Assembly: GCF_016482825.1 (NCBI RefSeq)
Contig: NZ_JAEMNV010000002.1
Location: 310,001-374,000, forward strand
Origin: Antrihabitans stalagmiti
Lineage (GTDB): Bacteria > Actinomycetota > Actinomycetes > Mycobacteriales > Mycobacteriaceae
Length of the DNA stretch: 64,000 nt
Direction: 5' to 3'
Shown here: positions 18,201 through 30,861 of the stretch, one piece after another
How the letters are laid out: the number at the start of each line of letters is the position of its first letter
Position numbering within the stretch: the stretch's first letter is position 1
Notes under the pieces: generated by a model
Told to the model about the DNA's origin: nothing
The model's input: only the letters and a program-made list of their open reading frames with translations
Databases searched by the model: none
Translations under genes and position numbers: made by a program

Positions 18201-19598
18201 TCACGCACACACATCGAGCAGTTCCTCCATCGACTCGTACAGCAGGGACGTGATCACATCGACGTCCGACATCAGATCCCGGTCCGCGTTCAGACCGTAG
18301 TAGACCCGGCCATCGTAGGAGGTCAGCCCGATACTGAGCGCCTGATCCTTCAGCAGCGGCGACACGGGATACATCTCGAGCATCCGCGCTCCCCCGATGT
18401 ACATCGGAACCTGCGGACCTGGCGCATTGGTGATCAGGAGATTGAACGTTCGCTGGCCGTAACCGCTCGCCGCACGCACACTCATCGCGTGCAGACTCGC
18501 CGGCGCGAAACCGGACAGCCGAACGAGTGTCCGTGCCGTCACGCTCCGACTGTCCCGCCCGTGCGCTTCGGTCGCATGCGCTATGTGCGACAACCGAATC
18601 GAGGGGTTCGGCTCGCCGACGGGTAGGTCGATCAGAAACGACGACAACCGGCTGCCGAGCAGATCGCCCATACCGGGTTCGGTGCCGTAGACCGACATCG
18701 GAACGAACGCGCGAATTGCGGTGTAGCCGGTGATGGGTTCGCCACGCGAGAGCAGCCAGTTGCGTAGGGCGCCGGTCACCACGCCGAGCACCGCGTCGTT
18801 GATCGAACAGCCGAAATGGGCGCGGATCCGCCGGTAGTCCTCCAGGTCGGTCTTTGCCACGTCGAGGCGCCGGTTTCGCGAGATCGTCGCATTCAGCGGG
18901 CTCGGCGGCGCTGTGCTCGCAGACGGATGCAGACCCGCGGCGAATCTGCCGAACGACCCGGCAACCGACGTCGCCGCTCCCGCGACGCTACCGACCGCAC
19001 GCTTGGCGATATCGACGCCGTCGCCGGGCCTTGACACCAGTTCGCCGACCGCGCGAATAGCCAGACCCGCGTCGCTCGGCTCGGCGCCCGGGTGCCACAG
19101 GTCGTCGGCTACCTCACGCGGCGTGTTGCTCGAATCGAGGATCACATGCCCGATCTCGAGCGCCTCCTCGCCGTCGACGAGCGCCGAGTGCGACTTCGTG
19201 AAGATGGCGCAACGATTGTCCGACAAGCCCTCGACCAGGTACATCTCCCAGAGCGGCAGCGTTCGGTCGAGCGGCCTCGACATAAGTCGGGCAACCAGCT
19301 CGTGCAGTTGCTCGTCCGAACCCGGCTTCGGCAGCGCAGACCTGCGAATGTGATAGGTGATGTCGAAATCGCTCGCGTCGACCCAGACCGGGCGCGCAAG
19401 CCCGAGAGGCACCTCGCGAACCTTCTGCCGATAGCGGGGAACGAGGAAGAGCCTGCGGTCGACGATCTCGAGCAGCTTCTCGTAATCGAGCGTGCCGTCG
19501 GCGTTCTGCACGATCGCCAGTGAACCGATATGCATCGGTGAGCTACTCGACTCGGACGCATAGAACGACGCGTCCTGTGGCGTCAGCCGGGTAACCAT
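18201..19598 (-). CDS. WS/DGAT-family acyltransferase with altered catalytic motif
   Basis: A 465-residue member of the wax ester synthase/diacylglycerol acyltransferase family. The N-terminus (TPQDASFYASESSSSPMHIGSL) and the C-terminal domain with SVYGTEPGMGDLLG and LLITNAPGPQVPMYIGGA are typical. The active-site motif HHxxxDG reads HSALVDG here: the second His, the presumed general base, is Ser, checked at the codon level (cac tcg). Either another residue serves or the protein is not a conventional acyltransferase. In M. tuberculosis the syntenic region holds Rv3233c and tgs3. GGGAG lies 10 bases before the ATG at 19598. Confidence 0.88.
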   Translation of the reverse strand: MVTRLTPQDASFYASESSSSPMHIGSLAIVQNADGTLDYEKLLEIVDRRLFLVPRYRQKVREVPLGLARPVWVDASDFDITYHIRRSALPKPGSDEQLHELVARLMSRPLDRTLPLWEMYLVEGLSDNRCAIFTKSHSALVDGEEALEIGHVILDSSNTPREVADDLWHPGAEPSDAGLAIRAVGELVSRPGDGVDIAKRAVGSVAGAATSVAGSFGRFAAGLHPSASTAPPSPLNATISRNRRLDVAKTDLEDYRRIRAHFGCSINDAVLGVVTGALRNWLLSRGEPITGYTAIRAFVPMSVYGTEPGMGDLLGSRLSSFLIDLPVGEPNPSIRLSHIAHATEAHGRDSRSVTARTLVRLSGFAPASLHAMSVRAASGYGQRTFNLLITNAPGPQVPMYIGGARMLEMYPVSPLLKDQALSIGLTSYDGRVYYGLNADRDLMSDVDVITSLLYESMEELLDVCA

Positions 19599-19823
19599 GG
19601 CGCCAACACTCCCATCCGCTGCAGGTTCGTGCAGACATAACCCTAAGCGTGCGAGGCCGTATAGCTGAACTCGATGCCACACCCGACCGGTGTGCAGGCG
19701 GAAGCGCTATGGTCTCCCATGGCGGCCGCGAACATGCGATGCTTGCCACGTCCACGGTCTCCGAGATCGTTTCAGGACGCACGTTCCGGTCGCGTGGGGC
19801 ATCCGGAAAGCACGGGGGGAATC

Positions 19824-20333
19824 ATGAACAGAGCTCGGTTGTACCTGTCGCGGCCACCGCGCTGCGAACCCGAGTTGGGGGCCGACGACCGGACGGCGCC
19901 TGTCTGCACGACGCCTGCAACGCACAGTGTCCGACGGTCGGCGCACAGCGGTCGCTCGGCTTCGAACCGCCAGGCAGCGAACCCGGAAATTGCAGCCGAC
20001 AACGACCGAACCGTTGCTGCCGCACGACGTTTCGCCGATGTCGCCCTACGCGCGACGTTGGAGGTCGTCGATCGACGCCGGTCCGCCGTCACGCTCCGCG
20101 GAGCACTCGAACCATCGCTGATCGACATGGTTCGGGTGCTCGCGCAGACGTCGGTCCGAGGTCGGGCACTCGGCGCAGCAGCGCTGGGGCCTGTCCATGT
20201 CCGGATGGTCGACGAGGCCAACGCCGAAATCTTCGGCACCTACTCCAGAGGACCGCGGGTGTTCGCGGTTGCGGGTCGCGTCACCTCGAGCGGCAACCCA
20301 GCGGCCTGGCGCGTGACATCGCTGCGCCTGTAG
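19824..20333 (+). CDS. Rv3235 family protein
   Basis: A 169-residue protein of the actinobacterial Rv3235 family. The N-terminal third is Arg/Pro/Ala-rich and probably disordered; the conserved region starts near FADVALRATLEVVDRRRS and ends with VFAVAGRVTSSGNPAAWRV. Function unknown; homologues usually sit beside secA. The start at 19824 has a GGGGGGA ribosome-binding site 4 bases before it, so I reject the longer readings. Confidence 0.85.
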   Translation: MNRARLYLSRPPRCEPELGADDRTAPVCTTPATHSVRRSAHSGRSASNRQAANPEIAADNDRTVAAARRFADVALRATLEVVDRRRSAVTLRGALEPSLIDMVRVLAQTSVRGRALGAAALGPVHVRMVDEANAEIFGTYSRGPRVFAVAGRVTSSGNPAAWRVTSLRL

Positions 20334-20334
20334 T

Positions 20335-20404
20335 GCGGCTCCGCCGCTCGTGAGTCTTTTCGGAGGTTCCGCCCTCCGAAAGGACTCACGAGCGGCGTAG
20401 CCGC
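20335..20404. terminator. long inverted repeat, convergent terminator (repeat copy 1)
   Basis: Two 32-base arms (20335-20366 and 20373-20404) pair at 30 of 32 positions around a 6-base loop. It fills the whole gap between the converging Rv3235-like gene and secA. A T-run (TCTTTTCGG) lies inside the arm. The first 29 bases are identical to copy 2 at 25081-25109, so this is also a dispersed repeat. Confidence 0.8.
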
Positions 20405-23290
<2,886 letters not shown>

Positions 23291-23448
23291 GATCTGTTTC
23301 GTCCTCAATCTTCGGCGGCAAGTATCGGCTCCCGAACATGGGAGCAGAGCGGGCGCGAGTTTTCGGCCCCCTGTGCCGACCATGGTATGCGCTCGTCGAA
23401 CCCGCCGAGTAGGCCTGGCCCTTCCCAGCGCTGGAAAAACCACGACAC

Positions 23449-23491
23449 GAACGAAGGACCAGTCCCAATTGTCGGGACTGGTCCTTCGTTC
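23449..23491 (-). terminator. terminator downstream of hpf
   Basis: A perfect 18-base-pair inverted repeat (23449-23466 with 23474-23491) and a 7-base loop, 35 bases after the hpf stop and within the secA leader region. It separates hpf from secA, both on the minus strand. There is no classical T-run. Confidence 0.8.
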
Positions 23492-23525
23492 GATGCGCTG
23501 AAAGTACAGCGGTCAGGGACGGGTG

Positions 23526-24197
23526 TTACGCGAGCCTGATCAGGCCGTAGTCGAAGGCATGTCGGCGGTAGACGACCGAAGGCCTGTCGGTTGCTTGGTC
23601 ATGGAACAGGAAGAAATCGTGTCCGACGAGTTCCATCTCGTAGAGGGCGTCGTCGACGGACATCGGCGCCGCGGAGTGCACCTTGGTGCGGACTATGCGG
23701 CCGGGACTGTTGTCAGGTAGGTCGGGCGCTTCGAATTCGGCGCTCGGCGACTCGATTTTCTTGGATATCTCGTCGACCTCGACGAGTGCGGCAGTCGCCT
23801 GTGCGACCGATACGGGAGTCTTGTCGCCGTAGTGGACTTTCCTTCGATCCTTGGTTCGGCGCAGACGATTTTCGAGCTTCGCGGTGACGGATTCGAGCGC
23901 GGCGTAGAAGCTGTCGGCGCATGCTTCTGCGCGTACGACAGGACCTTTGCCTCGTGCGGTGATTTCGACGCGCTGGCAGTTCTTGCGTTGGCGACGATTA
24001 CGTTCGTGGAAGAGTTCGACGTCGAACAGATAGATCGACGGATCGAATCGTTCGAGCCGAGAAAGCTTCTCGGAGACATAGATTCGGAAATGCTCGGGTA
24101 CTTCTACATTGCGGCCCTTGACCACGATGTCGGCATGTTTTTCGGCTGGTTGAGTGGTGTCTTCTTCGAAAACCGAGGATTGTGAAGCGGTCGTCAC
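23526..24197 (-). CDS. hpf: ribosome hibernation promoting factor, long form
   Basis: A 223-residue protein with the S30AE domain at the N-terminus (VKGRNVEVPEHFRIYVSEKL, about residues 26-125) and the C-terminal dimerisation domain (PMSVDDALYEMELVGHDFFLF, about 175-223). Long-form HPF makes inactive 100S ribosome dimers or protects ribosomes in stationary phase. Start is GTG 24197 with GGGAGG 6 bases upstream. Confidence 0.95.
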   Translation of the reverse strand: MTTASQSSVFEEDTTQPAEKHADIVVKGRNVEVPEHFRIYVSEKLSRLERFDPSIYLFDVELFHERNRRQRKNCQRVEITARGKGPVVRAEACADSFYAALESVTAKLENRLRRTKDRRKVHYGDKTPVSVAQATAALVEVDEISKKIESPSAEFEAPDLPDNSPGRIVRTKVHSAAPMSVDDALYEMELVGHDFFLFHDQATDRPSVVYRRHAFDYGLIRLA

Positions 24198-24390
24198 GCG
24201 TACCTCCCGAATATGGCCGCGCCAGAAGGCTGGTCACGGCGAACTTGACGTGCCGAGAGGGGAACCGCTCGGCACCAGGATCCGAGGCACCACCTCCCAC
24301 CTGTGTCTTCGGGTGTCTTCGCGACGGTAGTACGTCTCTGTGCGCTGTGCCAGTGTTCACGCACAATTCGCCTGTCGGCGCGGCGTGGCG

Positions 24391-25044
24391 TTACGCAGCT
24401 GCAACCACAACCACTGCGGTGATCTCGATTCCGGCACGTGCGAGCGAACGCACGGACTCACTCGCCGTCGATCCAGTTGTGATCACGTCGTCGACAAGCA
24501 CCACGTTGGCCGCTGCGTCCACTCCGCGGTCGGTCCGCACTCGAACCCGTCCGGCAAGGTTGCGCTGCCTCAGATCCGCTGTCAGACCGACGGAATCGCG
24601 TACTCGGCCACGTAGCGACAGCAGTGGTGCGACCGCAACTCCTCGTCCGCGTCGAGCAGCGGCCGTCGCCATGGCCGTCACCGGATCGCCGCCGCGAACG
24701 CGAGCCGCACGCGCTCTCGTCGGCGCCGGGATCAACACCGTCGGCGCCAACTCCGGCGGGTCGAGTTCTCCGGCGTCGCGTAACCAGCCGAGCGTGTGAG
24801 CAATGGCCGCACCGAGCGGCTCGGCGAGGTCGCGCCGACCGCGTTCCTTCGCTGCGATGACGGCGAGCCTGCGCGGACCCGAGTAGGTACCGATCGCCCA
24901 GCACGGCACGCCGGGGTCGATCCGCGGCCGCAGCGGGGTCGGCGGAACCGACAGTGCCTCCCGACATTGCGTACACCACTTCGACCCGGGCGCGGCACAG
25001 CCACCGCATTCGAGCGGAAGGATCAGATCGAGCAGGGTTCGCAT
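24391..25044 (-). CDS. ComF family phosphoribosyltransferase-like protein
   Basis: A 217-residue protein with an N-terminal zinc-ribbon (CGGC and CTQC near residues 13-30) and a C-terminal PRTase domain whose PRPP loop is VVLVDDVITTGST. This is the ComFC/GntX layout, matching Rv3242c by position. ComF proteins assist DNA uptake in competent bacteria, but in actinobacteria the role is unproven. ATG 25044 gives the family N-terminus MRTLLDLILPLECGGC. Confidence 0.9.
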   Translation of the reverse strand: MRTLLDLILPLECGGCAAPGSKWCTQCREALSVPPTPLRPRIDPGVPCWAIGTYSGPRRLAVIAAKERGRRDLAEPLGAAIAHTLGWLRDAGELDPPELAPTVLIPAPTRARAARVRGGDPVTAMATAAARRGRGVAVAPLLSLRGRVRDSVGLTADLRQRNLAGRVRVRTDRGVDAAANVVLVDDVITTGSTASESVRSLARAGIEITAVVVVAAA

Positions 25045-25080
25045 GGGCGGGAGTGTGCCCGCGGGGTCCGACAGGGGAAG

Positions 25081-25150
25081 GCGGCTCCGCCGCTCGTGAG
25101 TCTTTTCGGCGGGCCCGACCACCGAAAAGACTCACGAGGCGCGAAGCGCC
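25081..25150 (-). terminator. inverted repeat after lpqB (repeat copy 2)
   Basis: A 17-base perfect stem (25093-25109 with 25122-25138) with partly pairing outer arms to 25150, just after the lpqB stop. The left arm 25081-25109 is identical over 29 bases to 20335-20363. It probably ends the mtrA-mtrB-lpqB transcript. Confidence 0.75.
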
Positions 25151-25151
25151 C

Positions 25152-26927
25152 TCAGCCAGGCAGAACCGGAATCGCCTTGATTCCCGAGAGCCCAGGAACC
25201 TCACGCCAATAACGTTCCGCAGGTGGGTCCGTGTTGTTCAACTGGAACACCGATCGCGAATCGGCCACATATTCGGTGGTCGGCGTCGCATCCACCGCGA
25301 CGACGGGTGCGGTCAGGTTCCGGTTCGGCAACATCTCCAACCGCGCGCCGTCGACGGTCACGAGGACGACCGGCACATCCGACGAGGCCCGCGCGATGAC
25401 GACGTTCTCGCCACTGCTCCAATCCAGCGACGTCGCCGTGCTGCCAGCGCCGATCGGAACCAGACGCGGACTCGTCAACGAATAGTTCCCGTTCTGAAGT
25501 GCGACGACAACCGCGAAGTACACCTTGCCGTCGATGATCATCGCCGCACGAACGCCGTCACGCGACAACCGAAGTTCGGAGATCCGGCCGAGCGAGGTCA
25601 CCGCATCGGCCTCGACATCGACGACCGAAACCTGACTCGTCTGCCGGTCACGGACGGCACGCGTCACTCGCACACCGTCGACGACAGCCCACGCCGAACC
25701 GTCCCGCGGCGCCCACGACGGTCGGGAGATCGTGCCACCTTCGGCAACGGGAAAGGCGCCGCCGTCGTAGGTGCCGACCATCAGTGCGTTGGTTGGTTCG
25801 GGTGCGGGTCTGCCGGTATCGACGACCGCGGCGACGAGGCTGCCGTCGTTCGACAGTGCGATGGAACGCACGTTGCGCACCGAACCGAAGTAACCGGGAG
25901 TTGCGACGACCCCGGTGTCGCGGACGGCAACGAGCGACCCGTCCCGCAATGCGTGCAACCCGACGTCGGACCCCGACTTCGACAGCGGGTTCAGGTCTGC
26001 CACGTCGGCGGTGGTCCACCCGTTCGCGTACCGATCGTCGAGTGGTTTGCCATCGGCGAGCAATACGTACGGACCCGATATCTCCGCATTCGCGAGCGAC
26101 CAGATCACTTGTGACGCAAGGAGAACCCGATTCGTCGAATCCAACTCCGAGACGCCCTGCAGGTCGATCCGCACCCCGCCCGGACCGACGCCGACCGAAC
26201 TGGTCCGGCCGTCGGCCTTTGTGATCTGCCCGATCAGCGACACGTTCTCACCGAGTTGGGTGCGCACGGCTGGAACCAATGCAGGCTTCGGCCCGCCGAG
26301 CAGCAGACCGATCAACTGCGCGGCGACCTGATCCTGGCGACTCGGAATCCAGCGCAGGTCGGGCACGGTCGTCGTGCCACTCGGATCGAGGAAGTACAGC
26401 GCGACATTTTTGTAGGACTTGAAGAAGAGCGGTCGGTCCAGCATCACCCCGTCGGGGATGTCCGCGATTCGCCATTCACCGTCGACCCGGTCGAAACGGA
26501 CCTTGAATTCGAACGAGCCTTCCTGCGCCTCGTAGTTGCCGCCCGACTGCAGCTCGCCGACCCGGTTGGTCCGAACGGTGTAGTTGGCGACGTCGTCGTC
26601 GCGGGATTCGATCAGGAAGTCGACCTTGTCGACGATCACCGTCGACGCTGCGTCGTCCCAGGTCCGCGCTCGTTCGCCGGTCAGGTACTGCCTAGCGGTT
26701 GCGTGCCGGTCGGTCGGATCGGTGCTCGCTTCGAAAAACTTGCGCAACAGCAGACTCGGTTCCGCACCGGGTGCAGGTGGTGGCGCCGTCTGTTCCGCAG
26801 GCTCCTGACCGATCGTTCCGATCGCCTCCGGCGTCGACGTGTCGGGCAGGCTTGCGCAGCCGGACACGACGAAGACGAGGGTGAGCAGTACCGCGGCCAG
26901 GCAGGCCGATCGTGACGTCGACATCAT
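25152..26927 (-). CDS. lpqB: lipoprotein LpqB
   Basis: A 591-residue secreted lipoprotein and accessory protein of the MtrAB system, which binds the MtrB extracellular domain in mycobacteria. The signal peptide ends in the lipobox VVSGC. A GerMN domain (about 190-310) precedes a C-terminal beta-propeller-like region. The end VPGLSGIKAIPVLPG matches the family C-terminus. I chose the ATG pair at 26927/26924, which gives a normal signal peptide; a GTG at 26984 overlaps the mtrB stop (GTGA) and would add 19 residues, also plausible by coupling. Confidence 0.94.
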   Translation of the reverse strand: MMSTSRSACLAAVLLTLVFVVSGCASLPDTSTPEAIGTIGQEPAEQTAPPPAPGAEPSLLLRKFFEASTDPTDRHATARQYLTGERARTWDDAASTVIVDKVDFLIESRDDDVANYTVRTNRVGELQSGGNYEAQEGSFEFKVRFDRVDGEWRIADIPDGVMLDRPLFFKSYKNVALYFLDPSGTTTVPDLRWIPSRQDQVAAQLIGLLLGGPKPALVPAVRTQLGENVSLIGQITKADGRTSSVGVGPGGVRIDLQGVSELDSTNRVLLASQVIWSLANAEISGPYVLLADGKPLDDRYANGWTTADVADLNPLSKSGSDVGLHALRDGSLVAVRDTGVVATPGYFGSVRNVRSIALSNDGSLVAAVVDTGRPAPEPTNALMVGTYDGGAFPVAEGGTISRPSWAPRDGSAWAVVDGVRVTRAVRDRQTSQVSVVDVEADAVTSLGRISELRLSRDGVRAAMIIDGKVYFAVVVALQNGNYSLTSPRLVPIGAGSTATSLDWSSGENVVIARASSDVPVVLVTVDGARLEMLPNRNLTAPVVAVDATPTTEYVADSRSVFQLNNTDPPAERYWREVPGLSGIKAIPVLPG

Positions 26928-26980
26928 CGGAAACCTGAACGCGACCTTTCCTGTGGACGTTGCTGCGAGTCCGCGTTCGA

Positions 26981-28702
26981 TCACGTGTCGCTCATGGTCG
27001 ACGGACCGGCCTTCGGGAGGTCGGGAACGGAGACCAGCGATGGCACCGAACTGCCACTCTGACCTTCGATTCCCCTGCCTTGCAAATGCTTTCGCGTTCC
27101 CGGTCGGAGCGGGAGCGGACTGCCCGTCACCTTGCGCCCACGCACGAGTGGGACCGTAAGGCGGAAGCAGGAGCCGAGGCCGGGTTCGCCCCACGCTTCG
27201 AGTTTGCCGTCGTGCAGATGTGCGTCTTCGACGCTGATCGCAAGACCGAGCCCGGTTCCGCCGGACCGCCGAACACGCGAGGGATCCGACCGCCAGAACC
27301 GGTTGAAGACGAGCTTCTCCTCACCGGCACGCAATCCGATGCCCTGATCTCGGACGATGATCGCCGCGGCATCGTCGTTGGCGCGTAACCGCACGAGCAC
27401 CGGGCGACCCTCGCCGTGATCGATCGCGTTGGCGAGCAGATTTCTCAGGATTCGCTCGACACGGCGCGGATCGACCTCGGCGATCACCGGCTCCTCCGGC
27501 ATGTCGAGGATCAGTTCGGTCGACGACTCGCGAGCCAGATGGCGGACCGTCGACACCGCGGCTCGTGCACACATCCGCAGATCGAGCGCCTCACCCGACA
27601 ACTCGGCGACGCCGGCATCGTGGCGGCTGATCTCGAGCAGGTCGTTGAGTAGCGCTTCGAACCGGTCCAGCTCGGTGACGAGCAGCTCGGAGGACCGCCG
27701 CAACGCCGGATCCAGTTCGTCGCTGCCGTCGTGAATCAGGTCCGCTGCCATTCGGACCGTGGTCAGCGGGGTTCGCAGTTCGTGACTGACGTCGGAGGTG
27801 AATCGTTTCTGCAGATTTCCGAACTCTTCGAGCTGCGTGATCTGCTTCGACAGGCTCTCGGCCATCTCGTTGAACGACATGGCGAGTCGAGCCATGTCGT
27901 CCTCACCACGCACCGGCATTCGTTCCTTGAGCCTGCCGTCGGCGAATCTGACGGCGATCCGGGACGCCGACCGGATCGGCAGGACGACCTGCCGGGCGAC
28001 GAGCATCGATATCGCGCCGAGCAGCACGAGTAGAACGGCGCCGCCGATGAGCAACGTGCCACGCATCAGTTGCAGGCTGCGGTCCTCACTCGCGAGCGGG
28101 AAGACCAGGTACAGCTCGAGTGTCGAGATGTCGGATGCGGTCGGACTGCCGACGATCAACGCGGGGCCACGGTAGCCGTCGGGATCGGAGACAGTCGAGA
28201 ATTGGTAGCTGACCTGGCCCTGCTGCACGAAACGGCGCAAGGTGCCCGGAATTTGATCGTCGGGGCCGATAGCGGTCTGCGGTCGTGCACCGTCGCCGGG
28301 CACGATGAGGACCGAGTCGAAAGTGCCTGCGGCACCGGCAGCTTGACCCGCGTCGTTCTCGCGGCTGGTCAGCGCCGAACTCGCGTCGTCGAGCCGGCTG
28401 CGCAGGGTATTGCCCTCGTCGGCGCCGGCAAGCTGAGCCTGAACGGTGTTGCGCGCGCGATCCATTTCCTCGATCGCGGCAGTGATCTTCGCTTCGAGCA
28501 GACGATCGGTGATCTGACTGGTGAGAACGACACCGAGGATGGTGATGACGATCAGCGACAAGGTCAGTGTCGAGACGACGACCCGCAGCTGCAGGGAACG
28601 CCGCCAGGCGTGTCCGAGCGAATTGCTCAGACGTTGAAACCAACGCAGCAGTGGAGCGAGTGTTCTGTCGATCCGCCGCTGCATTCTGGAAAGACTGATC
28701 AC
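26981..28702 (-). CDS. mtrB: sensor histidine kinase MtrB
   Basis: A 573-residue membrane kinase controlling cell-wall hydrolases and division through MtrA. It has a membrane helix (about 43-62), an extracellular sensor, a second helix (about 215-235), a HAMP domain, the phosphoacceptor [13 protein letters not shown], and an ATPase domain with N-box [13 protein letters not shown] and [19 protein letters not shown] 28702 overlaps the mtrA stop (GTGA). The protein ends with MSDT, just where lpqB could begin. Confidence 0.97.
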   Translation of the reverse strand: MISLSRMQRRIDRTLAPLLRWFQRLSNSLGHAWRRSLQLRVVVSTLTLSLIVITILGVVLTSQITDRLLEAKITAAIEEMDRARNTVQAQLAGADEGNTLRSRLDDASSALTSRENDAGQAAGAAGTFDSVLIVPGDGARPQTAIGPDDQIPGTLRRFVQQGQVSYQFSTVSDPDGYRGPALIVGSPTASDISTLELYLVFPLASEDRSLQLMRGTLLIGGAVLLVLLGAISMLVARQVVLPIRSASRIAVRFADGRLKERMPVRGEDDMARLAMSFNEMAESLSKQITQLEEFGNLQKRFTSDVSHELRTPLTTVRMAADLIHDGSDELDPALRRSSELLVTELDRFEALLNDLLEISRHDAGVAELSGEALDLRMCARAAVSTVRHLARESSTELILDMPEEPVIAEVDPRRVERILRNLLANAIDHGEGRPVLVRLRANDDAAAIIVRDQGIGLRAGEEKLVFNRFWRSDPSRVRRSGGTGLGLAISVEDAHLHDGKLEAWGEPGLGSCFRLTVPLVRGRKVTGSPLPLRPGTRKHLQGRGIEGQSGSSVPSLVSVPDLPKAGPSTMSDT

Positions 28703-29376
28703 GGCGGTCCGGCCTTGTAGCCGACCCCCCTGACAGTCAACACAACTTCGGGCACCTCGGGATCCTTTTCGACCTTGGCGCGCAGGCGCTGAACGTGGAC
28801 ATTGACGAGCCGGGTATCGGCAGCGTGCCGGTAACCCCACACCTGTTCCAGCAACACCTCACGAGTGAACACCTGTCGCGGCTTTCGCGCCAAAGCAACG
28901 AGCAGATCGAATTCCAGCGGCGTCAGCGAAATCAACTGATCGCCGCGGCTGACCTTGTGCGCAGGAACGTCGATCACGATGTCGGCGATGCTGAGCAGCT
29001 CGGCCGGTTCTTCCTCGGTGCGACGCAGCCGCGCGCGGACGCGAGCGACCAGCTCCTTCGGCTTGAAGGGCTTCATGATGTAGTCGTCCGCGCCCGATTC
29101 CAACCCGAGCACCACGTCGACCGTGTCGGTCTTCGCCGTGAGCATCACGATCGGCACACCCGAATCGGCGCGCAGAACGCGGCACACGTCGATGCCGTTC
29201 ATACCGGGAAGCATCAGGTCGAGCAGGACCAGATCGGGTCTCGTTTCGCGAACCGCGGCAAGGGCTTGCGTACCGTCCCCGACGACGAAGGGCTCGAAAC
29301 CCTCACCGCGCAGGACGATCGTCAGCATTTCCGCGAGAGCCGTATCGTCGTCGACAACCAGAATCCGTGGCTTCAT
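28699..29376 (-). CDS. mtrA: response regulator MtrA
   Basis: A 225-residue OmpR-type regulator, essential in mycobacteria and linking the cell cycle to wall remodelling. The receiver domain has the phosphoacceptor Asp in [13 protein letters not shown] (about residue 53) and the Lys of [17 protein letters not shown]; the C-terminal winged helix contains [20 protein letters not shown]. tmk ends 4 bases upstream, so tmk-mtrA-mtrB-lpqB form one operon. Confidence 0.97.
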   Translation of the reverse strand: MKPRILVVDDDTALAEMLTIVLRGEGFEPFVVGDGTQALAAVRETRPDLVLLDLMLPGMNGIDVCRVLRADSGVPIVMLTAKTDTVDVVLGLESGADDYIMKPFKPKELVARVRARLRRTEEEPAELLSIADIVIDVPAHKVSRGDQLISLTPLEFDLLVALARKPRQVFTREVLLEQVWGYRHAADTRLVNVHVQRLRAKVEKDPEVPEVVLTVRGVGYKAGPP

Positions 29377-29380
29377 TTCT

Positions 29381-30040
29381 CTATGGTGTCACTTCCACCT
29401 GGTCACTCGGCTTATTGACCAGCTGGGCGGCGAGTTGAGTCGTATCGACGTCACCGTCGACGACCCGCCACGGCGACACCCAGTTGGCAGCGGCGAGCGC
29501 GGAGTAGACGTCGGCAGTCCGCTGCTGCAGGTCGCCGTCGAGTTCGTAGGAGTCGCGCCGCCGGGTCGCGTCCAGCTGTTCGCGGCTCTTCGCCCGTGCT
29601 GCAGCGACGGCGACCGGAATGTTCAGCAGCAGCTGGACGTCGGGAACAGGTATCGCGAACCGTTCGAACTCGAGTGCCTTGACCCACTCCACCACCTTGC
29701 CCTGCGCGGACTCGTGCAAACGAGCGGCACTGTAGGCGGCGTTCGACGCGGCGTATCGGTCGAGCAGCACGATGTCGGTGCGGTTGATCAGTCGGCGTAG
29801 ATCCCGCGCGGCATCGTGGCGATCCAGGGCGAACATCGCGGCCATGCCGTACACGCTGCTCGCGAGATCGCCGTGCTCGCCCTGCAACGCTTCGGCTGCG
29901 AGGTCGGCGTGCATCGACTCTCCGTATCGCGGGAAACCCATGGAGAGGACTTCGAGTCCCGAGTCCGTCCAGGCATCGCAGAGCCCACGCGCCAAAGTGT
30001 GTTTACCAGCACCGTCGACGCCCTCGATCGTGATCAGCAT
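29381..30040 (-). CDS. tmk: dTMP kinase
   Basis: A 219-residue thymidylate kinase making dTDP from dTMP and ATP. The P-loop is EGVDGAGKHTL, resembling the unusual mycobacterial GAGKRTL; FPRYGES and LLDRYAASNAAYSAARLHE (DRY motif region) are well conserved. ATG 30040 gives MLITIEG as in M. tuberculosis; GTG 30046 is an alternative. First gene of the mtrAB-lpqB operon. Confidence 0.95.
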   Translation of the reverse strand: MLITIEGVDGAGKHTLARGLCDAWTDSGLEVLSMGFPRYGESMHADLAAEALQGEHGDLASSVYGMAAMFALDRHDAARDLRRLINRTDIVLLDRYAASNAAYSAARLHESAQGKVVEWVKALEFERFAIPVPDVQLLLNIPVAVAAARAKSREQLDATRRRDSYELDGDLQQRTADVYSALAAANWVSPWRVVDGDVDTTQLAAQLVNKPSDQVEVTP

Positions 30041-30086
30041 GGGCACGTGTCGAATCGTATAGGTTGTGCGATCCGCGACCGGGCGA

Positions 30087-30701
30087 TCAGCCGCAGAACT
30101 TCCACTTGCCGCCTTCCTTCTTCAGCGAGAAGTTCTGTTCCTCTTCGTCGCCCTTCACGGTTGCCATCACGTCGGCGGTCGCGTCGTTGCCGTCTATCTC
30201 GATATTGGTGACGCCGGTGACCTGCACGTCGGGGTCAGGTTCGCTCGACCGCGTCGATTCTTCGAGCTCGTCCTCGATCTCGCGCTTGAGGTCGCGGCAC
30301 AGTTTGTTCAACTCGGCGTCGCGGGGCGCCTCGAGCACTGCTGTGAGGACTTCCTCGATCTGCTCCTCGTCACTCTTGGCGCTCGTGGTCGTCGTGCCGC
30401 CACTGTCGTCGCTGTCGTCACCGCCGGTGAAAATCACGAGGGCGGCAACAACGGCGCCGATCAGCACGACTGCGGCAAGAATTCCGCCGACGACGAAGCC
30501 GGTGCGTTTCCGTGGCGGCGGTGCAGTGCCCTGCCCGAAATACGGCTGACCTGGACCCTGCGGCCCTGGTTGTCCGCCCCACTGCTGCCCTGGCCCCTGG
30601 CCGAACTGCCCAGGCCCGTTCGGTCCGTACGGTCCGGGCCCGAATTGTCCCGGACCTTGGTTGTACGGCCCCTGACCTGGACCGTTTGGTGGATACGTCA
30701 C
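30087..30701 (-). CDS. membrane-anchored protein with DUF4878-like extracellular domain
   Basis: A 204-residue protein in three parts: a cytoplasmic Gly/Pro/Gln-rich tail beginning MTYPPNGPG, one membrane helix (about residues 72-95, RTGFVVGGILAAVVLIG), and an extracellular domain starting at DEEQIE and ending GGKWKFC. It is a paralogue of the divergent gene to its right and shares the outer domain with the kinase beyond. The domain has two cysteines (one in KLC, one at the C-terminus) that recur in the relatives and could form a disulfide. GTG 30701 is used, preceded by GGGGGAG. Absent from the equivalent mycobacterial position. Function unknown. Confidence 0.85.
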   Translation of the reverse strand: MTYPPNGPGQGPYNQGPGQFGPGPYGPNGPGQFGQGPGQQWGGQPGPQGPGQPYFGQGTAPPPRKRTGFVVGGILAAVVLIGAVVAALVIFTGGDDSDDSGGTTTTSAKSDEEQIEEVLTAVLEAPRDAELNKLCRDLKREIEDELEESTRSSEPDPDVQVTGVTNIEIDGNDATADVMATVKGDEEEQNFSLKKEGGKWKFCG

Positions 30702-30861
30702 AACTCCCCCGGAGGTCGATACGTCTGTTCGGCGAGACGATACGCGATCGACGGACAACTGGACGGCTGCACTGGTCGCGACCCGAGCCTGCTGCGCGAA
30801 ACGGCCTGGCAGTTGTCATACTGCTGACCAAGAAATGCTCTCTCGAATGTAAAGGACACCT
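30702..30861. promoter_or_regulatory. divergent promoter region of the two paralogues
   Basis: This 160-base gap lies between two paralogous genes read in opposite directions, so it must carry both start regions. GGGGGAG precedes the minus-strand GTG and AAAGGACA precedes the plus-strand GTG at 30862. I see no convincing -10/-35 pair or palindrome. Confidence 0.4.

Noticed and set aside
16407-18626. A 739-codon plus-strand frame opposite the thiolase and neighbouring genes
   Set aside because: It crosses three well-supported minus-strand genes, and its translation is Arg/His-rich without motifs. It is a GC-bias shadow.
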